A stretch of 64,000 nucleotides of DNA from assembly GCA_903835065.1 (NCBI GenBank), contig CAILLO010000025.1:1-64000 (forward strand), given 5' to 3'. This document shows, piece after piece, positions 51,362-59,610 of this stretch. Position 1 is the stretch's first letter; every line of letters begins with the position of its first letter. Source of the stretch: an uncultured Eubacteriales bacterium. GTDB taxonomy: Bacteria > Bacillota > Clostridia > Saccharofermentanales > UBA5734. The notes under the pieces are model-generated. The model was not told the DNA's origin. It ran no database searches and worked only from the letters and a program-made list of their open reading frames with translations. Both the position numbers and the translations under genes were made by a program.

Positions 51362-53811
51362 TGCTTGGGTTCTGGAACATCCCCGGATTTCTCGGCCTGC
51401 TCGCCTTCTTCTACCTCGCCGTCTGCTACGCCTTCGGGCGCGCCCTCCGGGACCGCCTGCTGCCGCCGGCCGGACGCCTCTTCGATGCCGTGGCCGGCGT
51501 CCGCTCCGTCGACGGGCAGGAGCCCCATGGCGGACGCCCCGGCCCGCGACCGCCCGCCTGGGTCTTCGACATCCCCGCCTCCTTCGTGATCGGCGGCATC
51601 CTCGTCACGTCCCTGGTCTATCTGCTCGCCTACGGCTTCGACGCCGTGCTGCCCGACCCCAGCGCGATCCACCCCCTGCTCCCGGCGAACCTCGTCGGGA
51701 TGGCCGCCGCGCTGCTCGGCACGCGCTGGCTCCGTCGCGGGCGCCTCGGCGCCGACCGCCAGCTCGGGCTCGACGCCCTGGGCGGGACTCGGTTCGAGGA
51801 TGCCCTCGAACGGCTCCTCCGCGGAATCCAGAAGGCCTGGCTGACCTTCTGCGCATCCCCCTTCTACGCGATTTCGGCGGTCCTGCTACTGATCCTCGGA
51901 CTCTTCATCATGGGCTACGTCTTCTACGTCCGCGACGGCCTCCTGTACTCCGGCGTCACGGCGTTCAGCGACTTCTCCCCCCACACGGCCCTGATCCGGT
52001 CCTTCTCGCACGGCCGCAACTTTCCGACCGAATATCCCCATTTCGCCGACGACGGAATCCGCTACCACTTCATGTTCCTCTTCTTCACGGCGAATCTCGA
52101 ATTCCTCGGCCTGCGCATGGACCTCGCCTTCAACCTGCTCGGCACCCTGGCGCTCGTCGGGTTCTGCCTCCTCCTCGGGTCCCTCGGCGTCCTGCTGACC
52201 GGCCGCCGCGGCGTCTTCCTCCTCGGCCCGATGCTCCTCTTCTTCCGGGCCTCCACCTCCTTCGTCCCCTTCCTGGCCGGCCTCGTGAAGTCGTCCGCGG
52301 GCAGCGTCGCGACCTTCTTCTCCCTCCTCTTCTCCCAGAAGGACTTCATCGGCAGCACACCCTACGACGGTTGGGGCATCTGGACCTACAACGTCTTCGG
52401 CAACCAGCGGCACCTCCTCTGGGGGGCTTCCGTCCTCCTCCTCGTCCTGTTCGTCTTCATCCCGTTCGTGCGTCGGCAGATGGCCGCGTTCGACGCGGCG
52501 CGGCACCGGATCCGGCACGTTCCCACGCTGGAGGACCGCCAGCTCACGACCGACGAACTGCTCGACCTCGCCGACGCTCCCGGGACCGCGGTTCCCGCGG
52601 TGCCCCCGGGCTTCCTCCAGCGCGCTAAGCCCGTCCTGACCGCCCTCTTCTTCCGCAGGGAGGCCTGGTTCCCGCAGCGCGACGAGATCGCGCCCCTGGC
52701 CCTCGTGATCGGGATGCTCTTCCTGCTGCCGTACTGGCACGGCTCCGTCCTGATCGCCACGCTCGTGATCCTCTTCCTGCTCGCCTTCTTCTCGGAGGCC
52801 CGTCTCGCCTACATCGCGGCGGCCGTCCTCGCCCTCGCCGGCTCCTTCCTGCAGACCGCGTTCTTCGCGGGCGTCGGCAAGAGCGTCGCCGAGACGTCCT
52901 TCTTCTTCGGGTTCGTGGCCGAGACCAAGACCCTCGCCGGCGTCTTCGACTACAGCTTCGTCGCCTTCGGCCTGACCTTCGTCCTGATGATCCTCCTCTT
53001 CTTCTATCTGCGCAGGACCCAGGTGGTCCTCCTGACGGCGTTCGTCATGCCGTTCATCCTCGCCTTCACGGTCTCGTTCCTCCCGAAGGTCCTCAGCTCC
53101 CAGACCTCCTACTACATCCTCGTCAACCACAAGTTCATCGTCCTTGCGTTCTCCCTGGTCAACCTCTATATCGCCGGCCTGCTCTGCGACCTTTGGGCCT
53201 CCAAGGTCCCGCGCCCCCTCGCGCCCGGCCTCGTCGGCGAGGACGAGCCCGAGGAGCCGCCCGTCCGCTCCGCCCACCCGTTCCTCCCGACGCTCCTCCA
53301 GCGGACCCTCGCGGTGCTGCTCGGCGTCGCGCTGATGACGACCGGCGCCATCGACACCATCGTGTACTTCAACCGCAACAAGCAGGCCGTCCCGCTCGAC
53401 CTGAACTCGCCGATGGTCGCCTGGATCGAGAAGCACACGTCGACCGACGCCGTCTTCCTGACCTCTCCGTCGTACGCCTACAACACCTTCTTCCTTTCCG
53501 GCCGCATGGTGTATTTCGGGTGGCCCTACTTCGCCGGTTCCGCCGGGCACGACACGAGCACGCGCGGCGCGGAGACGGTGCTGCTTTTCGAGGGATGCAG
53601 CGGGGACGTCGTCGCGTTCCGCGCCCACGTGAAGGCCGACGACATCTCCTTCGTGATCGTCGACGACCTCGCCCGCCAGTACACGGACTTCACCGTGGAC
53701 GAGGCCTTCTTCCAGAAGTACTTCCCGGTCGTGGCGACCTTCCCCGACAGCGGCAACATGGTGATCTACGACGTCCGGGCCGACCCGCTCGGCCTCAAGT
53801 CCGTCCCGTAG
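51361..53811 (+). CDS. Large polytopic membrane protein, GT-C-like (paralogue 1)
   Basis: An 816-residue protein with many predicted membrane helices. Its first large external loop reads FSDFSPHTALIRSFSHGRN then FPTEYPHF; a loop with acidic and His residues after an early helix is the GT-C glycosyltransferase pattern. Ends carry soluble segments, and the last 130 residues look extracytoplasmic (TDAVFLTSPSYAYNTFF, VIVDDLARQYTDF). Its position behind a CsbB-like GT2 recalls the CsbB-YfhO pair that glycosylates lipoteichoic acid. Similarity to YfhO itself is not obvious by eye. GGAGGT precedes the ATG. Confidence 0.78.
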   Translation: MLGFWNIPGFLGLLAFFYLAVCYAFGRALRDRLLPPAGRLFDAVAGVRSVDGQEPHGGRPGPRPPAWVFDIPASFVIGGILVTSLVYLLAYGFDAVLPDPSAIHPLLPANLVGMAAALLGTRWLRRGRLGADRQLGLDALGGTRFEDALERLLRGIQKAWLTFCASPFYAISAVLLLILGLFIMGYVFYVRDGLLYSGVTAFSDFSPHTALIRSFSHGRNFPTEYPHFADDGIRYHFMFLFFTANLEFLGLRMDLAFNLLGTLALVGFCLLLGSLGVLLTGRRGVFLLGPMLLFFRASTSFVPFLAGLVKSSAGSVATFFSLLFSQKDFIGSTPYDGWGIWTYNVFGNQRHLLWGASVLLLVLFVFIPFVRRQMAAFDAARHRIRHVPTLEDRQLTTDELLDLADAPGTAVPAVPPGFLQRAKPVLTALFFRREAWFPQRDEIAPLALVIGMLFLLPYWHGSVLIATLVILFLLAFFSEARLAYIAAAVLALAGSFLQTAFFAGVGKSVAETSFFFGFVAETKTLAGVFDYSFVAFGLTFVLMILLFFYLRRTQVVLLTAFVMPFILAFTVSFLPKVLSSQTSYYILVNHKFIVLAFSLVNLYIAGLLCDLWASKVPRPLAPGLVGEDEPEEPPVRSAHPFLPTLLQRTLAVLLGVALMTTGAIDTIVYFNRNKQAVPLDLNSPMVAWIEKHTSTDAVFLTSPSYAYNTFFLSGRMVYFGWPYFAGSAGHDTSTRGAETVLLFEGCSGDVVAFRAHVKADDISFVIVDDLARQYTDFTVDEAFFQKYFPVVATFPDSGNMVIYDVRADPLGLKSVP

Positions 53812-53823
53812 CGCCGGATCCGC

Positions 53824-55947
53824 ATGGCCGCTCCGATCTTCCTGGTGCTCGCCTATCTGTTCGGCGACCGGCTGCGCCGGCTCCTGTTCCCCGACACGCT
53901 GCGCCTGTTCGAGGACATAACGGGTCCGTCCGCCGCCGATGCGTCCGGCGCGCCGCCCTGGCGTCCGCTCCCGCCCCGCTGGGCGTTCGAGGTCCCGGCC
54001 TCCCTCCTGCTCGGCGTCCTGCCGCTGACCTGGGCCGTCTATCTCGCGGCCTGCCTCTTCGACGCCCTCCTGCCCCTCGACGCGACGATGAACGTGCTGC
54101 TTCCAGCGAACGCCCTCGTCGGCGCCCTGGTCGTCCTTGTCCTGGGCTTCTTCGCCGTGCGCGGGCTCCGCGGCCGCCGGATCCGCCCCGCGGACGCCGC
54201 CCGCTCGCTGCGCGCCCTCCCCCGGCGCGGGTACGCGCGCGTCGTCGCCTTCTTCACCCGGATGCCCTCCGTCTATCTCGTCGGGCTCGTCCTCTTCTTC
54301 TGCGTCGGCTGGTATCTGATGGCCTCCGTTTTCTACGTGAAGGGCGGCATGCTCTACGCCGGCGCAACCGTGTTCAGCGATTTCGGGCCGCACACCGCGC
54401 TGATCCGTTCCTTCTCCCACGGCCGCAACTATCCGACGGAGTACCCGATGTTCTCCGGGGACGGCATCCGGTACCACTTCCTGTTCCTGTTCCTCACCGG
54501 CGACCTCGAGTTCCTCGGCTTCCGGATCGACCTCGCCTTCAACCTGCTCGGGACGCTCGGGCTCGTGGCCTTCTGCCTGCTGCTCGGGACGCTCGCGGTG
54601 CTGCTCGTCCGCCGCCGCTCGGTCTTCCTCCTCGCCCCGATGCTGCTGTTCCTGCGCAGTTCGCTCGCGTTCCTGACCCACCTCGTCAAGGTCTGGAACG
54701 AGACCCACGGCGACTTCGTCGGCGTGCTGGTCGGCCTGCTCTACAATCGCGTCTTCATCGGCGACACGCCCTACGAGGACTGGGGCCTGTGGGCGGTCAA
54801 CGTCTACAGCAACCAGCGGCACCTGCTCTGGGGCTTCGCCGCGATGATCCTCGCCCTCTTCCTCCTGCTCCCCCTGTGGCGGAGACAGCCGCAGCCCCGG
54901 CTCCTGTCCCGCGCGGCCTGGATTCCCGACGACTTCCGTCCCGCCGTCGCCGCCGCGATCCTCCTGTCCGCCCTCCCGTACTTCCACGGGTCCGTCCTCG
55001 TCGCGGCGTTCCTGGTCCTCGGATTCCTCGCGCTCTTCTCGGCCGGCCGGCTCGCCTTCGTCGTCGCACTGGTCCCCGCCGCGCTCTCGACCCTGCTGCA
55101 GACGGCCGTCTTCTCCGGCGGCGCGGCGAACGCCGCGACTCCGAAGATCCTCCTCGGCTTCGTCGCCGACGACAAGTCCCTGGCCGGCATCTTCGTCTAC
55201 TGCGCGTTCGCCTTCGGCGTCGCCTTCCTGCTGCTGCCCTTCCTGCCCTTCCTCTACCCGCGTCGCCACGCGCTGCTCTGGCTGGCGTTCCTCCTGCCGG
55301 GCCTCTTCGCCTTCACCGTCTCGCTCACGCCCGACGTCGTCGTCAATCACAAGTTCATCCTGATGACCTTCGGCCTCGAGAACCTCTTCATCGCCGGGTT
55401 CCTCGCCCGCCTCGCGCGCCCGGGGCCGGCCGCCGGCAAGGTCCGGAAGCGGATCTACCGGTTCATCGCGGTCGTCCTCGCGGTCTTCCTCACGACGACG
55501 GGATTCATCGACACGACGACCTTCTTCACCGCCAACCGCGTCACGGCCAGCATCGACCTCCACTCGGGGTTCGCGGCCTGGATCGAGGCGGAGACGTCGC
55601 CCGACGCCGTGTTCCTCACGCCGCGCTACTACTACGACGACTTCTTCCTGGCGGGACGCCGGTCCTTCCTCGGCTGGCCCTACTACGCGTGGTCGGCCGG
55701 ATACGACACGTACACGCGCATGGACCAGGTCACCTGGCTCTACGGCGGCGCCGGCGGGGACCTCGCGGCCTTCCGCGCGTTCTGCGCGAAGAACCGCATC
55801 GTCTATGCGGTCGTCGACGACACCGTGCGCGACGATCCGGACACCTACGGCCTCGACGAGGCGTTCTTCGAGGACGACCTCGTGCGCGTCGCGTCGTTCC
55901 CCGGCGAGGGGAACCTCGTGGTCTACCGGATCCCCGCGGAGCCGTAG
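53824..55947 (+). CDS. Large polytopic membrane protein, GT-C-like (paralogue 2)
   Basis: A 707-residue tandem paralogue of the preceding protein. Shared blocks include FSDFGPHTALIRSFSHGRN, YPMFSGDGIRYHFLFLFLTG, DLAFNLLGTL, NVYSNQRHLLWGF and a similar C-terminal domain (SPDAVFLTPRYYYDDFFLAG). It is shorter by about 110 residues, mostly in the central loop. The ATG at 53824 lies 12 bases after the previous stop without a clear Shine-Dalgarno sequence, suggesting reinitiation. The two copies may move different sugars or the same sugar to different acceptors. It ends just before a strong convergent terminator. Confidence 0.77.
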   Translation: MAAPIFLVLAYLFGDRLRRLLFPDTLRLFEDITGPSAADASGAPPWRPLPPRWAFEVPASLLLGVLPLTWAVYLAACLFDALLPLDATMNVLLPANALVGALVVLVLGFFAVRGLRGRRIRPADAARSLRALPRRGYARVVAFFTRMPSVYLVGLVLFFCVGWYLMASVFYVKGGMLYAGATVFSDFGPHTALIRSFSHGRNYPTEYPMFSGDGIRYHFLFLFLTGDLEFLGFRIDLAFNLLGTLGLVAFCLLLGTLAVLLVRRRSVFLLAPMLLFLRSSLAFLTHLVKVWNETHGDFVGVLVGLLYNRVFIGDTPYEDWGLWAVNVYSNQRHLLWGFAAMILALFLLLPLWRRQPQPRLLSRAAWIPDDFRPAVAAAILLSALPYFHGSVLVAAFLVLGFLALFSAGRLAFVVALVPAALSTLLQTAVFSGGAANAATPKILLGFVADDKSLAGIFVYCAFAFGVAFLLLPFLPFLYPRRHALLWLAFLLPGLFAFTVSLTPDVVVNHKFILMTFGLENLFIAGFLARLARPGPAAGKVRKRIYRFIAVVLAVFLTTTGFIDTTTFFTANRVTASIDLHSGFAAWIEAETSPDAVFLTPRYYYDDFFLAGRRSFLGWPYYAWSAGYDTYTRMDQVTWLYGGAGGDLAAFRAFCAKNRIVYAVVDDTVRDDPDTYGLDEAFFEDDLVRVASFPGEGNLVVYRIPAEP

Positions 55948-55951
55948 ACGG

Positions 55952-55981
55952 GAAGAGCGGACGCCCCGGCGTCCGCTCTTC
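55952..55981. terminator. Bidirectional terminator, 13-bp perfect stem
   Basis: GAAGAGCGGACGC, loop CCCG, GCGTCCGCTCTTC fills the 40-bp gap between convergent genes. It should work in both directions. The tetraloop is the same as in the terminator at 19240. Confidence 0.75.
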
Positions 55982-55987
55982 TTCCGT

Positions 55988-57307
55988 TCAGTCCCGGAAC
56001 CGGCCCGCGAGCCGGTCCGCCACGGGATAGTCCGCCGGGCACAGCGGCAGTCGGTCGAGTTCGTCGACGGGCACCCAGCGCGTCTCGCTGTGGGCGGTCA
56101 GGACGAACCCGTCGGCGCGGCCGAGCGTGGTGTCGAGGCAGGTCAATCGAACGGTCCGGTCCTCGTAGGCGTGCTCGACGACGATCAGCGGCTCCCCCGG
56201 CGAGGAATCCACGCCGAGTTCCTCCCGCAGCTCCCGCACGAGCGCCTGCTCCAGGCTCTCGTGCCGGTCGGCCTTGCCGCCCGGGAATTCCCAGAATCCG
56301 GCCAGCGACCGCTCGCCCGACCGCCGCGCCACCAGCACTTCGGTCCGTCCGTCCGCCCCGGCGCGCCGCACGATCGCGGCGGCCACGCGCAGCACGGTCC
56401 GCTTCGGCGTGCCGTCGGGCCAGGCCCGCGCCACCGAGGCCGCGTACATCCCCGTCCGCACCGGACTTCGGGTCATCCCGTGGAAATCGCTGCCGCGCGT
56501 CGGGATCAGGCCGACGAGTTCCGCCGCCCGGGCCAGCACCGCGACCTGACGGGCGAGCGCCTCCCCGTGGTGCGATTCGACGCCGCCGAGGCCCTGGGCC
56601 TTGAGTTCGCCGAGGCGCCGCACGAGCGTCGCCGGAAGACCCTCCGTCCGTTCCCGGTCCTCGAGCCAGCCGTACAGCACGGGGTGCGCGAGCACGGGCA
56701 CGCCGCCCGCCGCTCGGACCGCGGCGCAGCCGGCGGCGGCGTCCGGCCGCTCCCGCTCGACGTAGCCCGGTCGCCCGAAGGCCAGATACCGGTCGAAGGC
56801 CTCGCGCACCGAGCGGACCGCGCCCTTGCGCACCAACAGGCGGGCGGCGTGCAGGCGCCCGATCGTGCCGTCGCCCTCCGCGTCGAGTTCCTCCAGCGTG
56901 AGGGGAAGCCCGAGCGACCGCAGCGCGTCGACCATCGTCGCGTTGCGCCGGCGGCGCAGCGCGCGCTGCCGCTCGAGATACGGCTCGAGGGCCTCCTGGC
57001 CGCCCAGCGGGAAATAGCCGAGCAGGTGGAGCTCCCGCTCCTCCTGGATGCTCAACTCGATGCCCGGGAGGAAGCGGACGTCCGGCAGGTGCCGCGTCGC
57101 GTGCTCGAACGCGCATCGCGCCTCCGGCAGGCCGTCCAGCGTGTCGTGGTCGGTCAGCGCGACGGCGCGCAGACCGCGGGAGACCGCCTCCTCGACGACG
57201 TCGGAGGGGCGCTTCGTCCCGTCGGACGCGGTGGAATGGAGGTGCAGGTCGACCGGACCGGAGGCCAGGAGTTCCCGGAGCGCTTCCTCGGCGGCATTTT
57301 CGTGCAT
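55988..57307 (-). CDS. PHP phosphoesterase fused to a Nudix hydrolase
   Basis: A 439-residue two-domain protein. Residues 18 to about 285 are a PHP domain of the YciV/RNase AM type: VDLHLHSTASDGTKRPS, ALTDHDTLDGLPEA, GIELSIQ and the late TRGSDFHG. From about 300 to the end is a Nudix domain with the complete box: GGKADRHESLEQALVREL continuing REELGV. PHP members of this group hydrolyse nucleoside 3',5'-bisphosphates or RNA 5' ends; Nudix proteins like this clean oxidised dNTPs. Joining them suggests linked nucleotide housekeeping, which is inference. GGAGGGGAGAAGG precedes the ATG. Confidence 0.88.
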   Translation of the reverse strand: MHENAAEEALRELLASGPVDLHLHSTASDGTKRPSDVVEEAVSRGLRAVALTDHDTLDGLPEARCAFEHATRHLPDVRFLPGIELSIQEERELHLLGYFPLGGQEALEPYLERQRALRRRRNATMVDALRSLGLPLTLEELDAEGDGTIGRLHAARLLVRKGAVRSVREAFDRYLAFGRPGYVERERPDAAAGCAAVRAAGGVPVLAHPVLYGWLEDRERTEGLPATLVRRLGELKAQGLGGVESHHGEALARQVAVLARAAELVGLIPTRGSDFHGMTRSPVRTGMYAASVARAWPDGTPKRTVLRVAAAIVRRAGADGRTEVLVARRSGERSLAGFWEFPGGKADRHESLEQALVRELREELGVDSSPGEPLIVVEHAYEDRTVRLTCLDTTLGRADGFVLTAHSETRWVPVDELDRLPLCPADYPVADRLAGRFRD

Positions 57308-57337
57308 TCCTTCTCCCCTCCCCCTCTGGACGGGGAA

Positions 57338-57361
57338 GGCCCCGCCGCAACCGACGGGGCC
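57338..57361 (-). terminator. Hairpin after the EF-G paralogue
   Basis: GGCCCCGCCG, loop CAAC, CGACGGGGCC: a 7-bp outer stem, one C-A mismatch and two more pairs, in the 98-bp gap between the EF-G paralogue and the PHP-Nudix gene. No U-tract. Confidence 0.4.
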
Positions 57362-57405
57362 CCTCGGGTTTCCGTTCCGGACCGGTCCGTCGCGCAGGAG
57401 AGGAT

Positions 57406-59493
57406 CTACTCCTCTTCCACTTCTTCCTTCATGTGCGCCTTCGCGTCGGCAATCACCTTGTCGGCGACGATCTGCGGCGCCGTGTCGTAGCGTGCGAACG
57501 AGATCCTGTACCAGCCGCGCCCCTGGGTCATCGAGCGGAGGTCGTTGGCGTACTTGGCCATCTCGCTCTGCGGCACCTCGGCCACGACCTGCTGGCCGCC
57601 GTCGACGGGGTTGACGCCCATGATCCGGCCGCGGCGCTTGTTCATGTCGCCCATGATGTCGCCGAGGTTCGCGTCGGGGATGTAGACCTCGACGGTGCAG
57701 ATCGGCTCGAGCAGCACGGGGCCGGCCTGCGGGATGCCGGCCTTGTAGGCGAGGCGCGCGGCGATCTTGAAGGCCATTTCGGACGAGTCGACGTCGTGGT
57801 AGGAGCCGTCGACGAGCGTCGCCTTGAGGTGGACCATCGGGTAGCCCGCGAGCACGCCCTTCTTGATCGCGTCCTGCAGGCCCTTCTCGACGCCGGGGTG
57901 GTACTGCTTCGGGACGGAGCCGCCGAAGATGTTCTCGGTGAAGGTCAGGCCCTCGTCCGGGCCCGGCTCGAACTCGACCCAGACGTGGCCGAACTGGCCG
58001 TGGCCACCGCTCTGCTTCTTGTGCTTGCCTTCGACGCGGACCTTCTTGCGGATCGTCTCGCGGTACGGCACGCGGGGCTCGACCAGCACGCCCTCGACGT
58101 TGAACTTGGCCTTGAGCTTGGACATCAGGACGTCCAGGTGCTGTTCGCCGATGCCGGACAGCAACAGCTGGTGCGTTTCGCCGTTGTAGCCCATCGTGAA
58201 GACGGGGTCCTCGTCCTTGAGCTTGTGGAGGCCGGCGCTGATCTTCTCGTCGTCGCCCTTGGCCTTCCCCTCCACGGCCATCGAGAGGCAGGGGGTCGGG
58301 AACGAGGTGCGCGGCAGCAGGACGGGCTTCGCCTTGTCGCACATCGTGTCGTTGGTCCCGGTGTACACCAGCTTGGTCACGGCGCCCATGTCGCCGGCGG
58401 CGACCTGCTCGACCTGGACCTGCTTCTTGCCGATCATGAGGAACAGGGAGCCGATGCGCTCCTCCTTCTCGTTGGCGGGGTTGTAGATCGTGGAGTTCGC
58501 CTTCAGCACGCCCGAGTAGACGCGGAACATCGAGATGCGGCCGACGAAGGGGTCGGCGATCGTCTTGAACACGATCGCGGCGAGAGGGCCCGCCGGGTCG
58601 ACCTTCACGGTCGTGTCGGAGCCGTCGGGCTTCTTGGCCGGGACGGAGGCGGTGGCGTTGGCGGCGGGGAGCAGGGCGACGAGACGGTCCATCGTGCTGC
58701 GGATCGCCCAGTTCGAGCTGGCGGCGCCGCAGAAGACTGGGTAGACGGACCCGGCGTGGATGCTCTCGCCGAGGCCCTTCATCATTTCCTCGTTCGTGAA
58801 TTCCTCGCCGGCGAAGAACTTCTCCATCAGGGCCTCGTCGCTCTCGGCGGCGTGCTCCTTCAGGGCTTCGAGGGCGGCGGCGGCCTCCGCGGCCATGCCG
58901 GCGGGGACGGGCGCTTCGGTCGTGGCGCCGTTGGCGCCGTTCATGTAGGCCTTCTGGGACAGGACGTCGACGAATCCCTTCGTCTTGCCGCCTTCGAGGA
59001 TCGGGAGCGCGAAGGGCCTGGCCTGGGAGCCGAAGTGGGAGACGATCTGGCCGAGGGTGCGCTCGAAGTTGGCGTTCTCCTCGTCCATCTTGCTGATGAA
59101 GAAGACGACGGGCAGGCCGCGCTCCTTCGAATAGGCGACCGACTTCTCGGTGCCGACGGCCACGCCGTCCTTGGCGGGGACGAGCACGACGGCGGCGTCC
59201 GCCACGCGCAGGCCCTGGAAGACCTCGCCCACGAAGTCGAAATAGCCGGGCGTGTCGAGCAGGTTGATCTTGCAGTCGTTCCACTCGAAGGCGGCGAGGG
59301 CGGTGTTGATCGAGAACTTGCGCCGGATCTCCTCCGGATCGAAGTCCATCGTCGTGTTTCCGTCGGCCACCTTGCCGAAGCGATCGGTCGCCTTGGCATC
59401 GAACAGGACGGCTTCGGAGAACGTGGTCTTCCCCGAGCCGCCATGACCCATCAGGGCGATGTTGCGGATCTTCACAGCCGGATAGTCTTTCAT
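57406..59493 (-). CDS. Elongation factor G-like GTPase (EF-G paralogue)
   Basis: A 695-residue translational GTPase with the five-domain EF-G layout. G1 is GHGGSGKTT and G3 is DTPGYFDF. G4 reads SKMDEEN rather than N-K-x-D, and switch regions are divergent (NTTMDFDPEEIRRKFSI). Domain IV retains SGGHGQFGHVWVEFEP. These features fit the secondary EF-G-like group rather than canonical FusA, which is normally beside rpsL/rpsG. Its role may be in recycling or stress, but that is not readable here. The ATG at 59493 has GAGGGG upstream; upstream in-frame residues look non-coding. Confidence 0.9.
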   Translation of the reverse strand: MKDYPAVKIRNIALMGHGGSGKTTFSEAVLFDAKATDRFGKVADGNTTMDFDPEEIRRKFSINTALAAFEWNDCKINLLDTPGYFDFVGEVFQGLRVADAAVVLVPAKDGVAVGTEKSVAYSKERGLPVVFFISKMDEENANFERTLGQIVSHFGSQARPFALPILEGGKTKGFVDVLSQKAYMNGANGATTEAPVPAGMAAEAAAALEALKEHAAESDEALMEKFFAGEEFTNEEMMKGLGESIHAGSVYPVFCGAASSNWAIRSTMDRLVALLPAANATASVPAKKPDGSDTTVKVDPAGPLAAIVFKTIADPFVGRISMFRVYSGVLKANSTIYNPANEKEERIGSLFLMIGKKQVQVEQVAAGDMGAVTKLVYTGTNDTMCDKAKPVLLPRTSFPTPCLSMAVEGKAKGDDEKISAGLHKLKDEDPVFTMGYNGETHQLLLSGIGEQHLDVLMSKLKAKFNVEGVLVEPRVPYRETIRKKVRVEGKHKKQSGGHGQFGHVWVEFEPGPDEGLTFTENIFGGSVPKQYHPGVEKGLQDAIKKGVLAGYPMVHLKATLVDGSYHDVDSSEMAFKIAARLAYKAGIPQAGPVLLEPICTVEVYIPDANLGDIMGDMNKRRGRIMGVNPVDGGQQVVAEVPQSEMAKYANDLRSMTQGRGWYRISFARYDTAPQIVADKVIADAKAHMKEEVEEE

Positions 59494-59557
59494 GATCCAA
59501 CCCCCTCGCAGGCGCCGCCTCCAAGCAGGAACGGTCCGCCTAAACGCACCTTGTGCA

Positions 59558-59586
59558 ATTATACAATGAGACCCACTGCCTGTCAC
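59558..59586 (-). promoter_or_regulatory. Promoter of the EF-G paralogue
   Basis: Minus strand: GTGACA (59586-59581), 17 bp, perfect TATAAT (59563-59558), one of the best sigma-70-type matches in the window. The predicted leader is about 58 nt. Confidence 0.7.
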
Positions 59587-59588
59587 CC

Positions 59589-59605
59589 GCGGAATTGCAT
59601 TCCGC
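59589..59605 (-). terminator. Hairpin six bases after dusB
   Basis: GCGGAAT, loop TGC, ATTCCGC: a perfect 7-bp stem between the dusB stop and the EF-G promoter. No U-tract, so a weak or factor-assisted terminator. Confidence 0.4.
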
Positions 59606-59610
59606 CCGCA

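Noticed and set aside
51886-55563. A 1225-codon acidic frame on the minus strand opposite the GT-C-like genes
   Set aside because: It consists of Glu/Asp/Gln/Arg/Gly runs from the complement of hydrophobic codons. The plus strand gives coherent paralogous membrane proteins.
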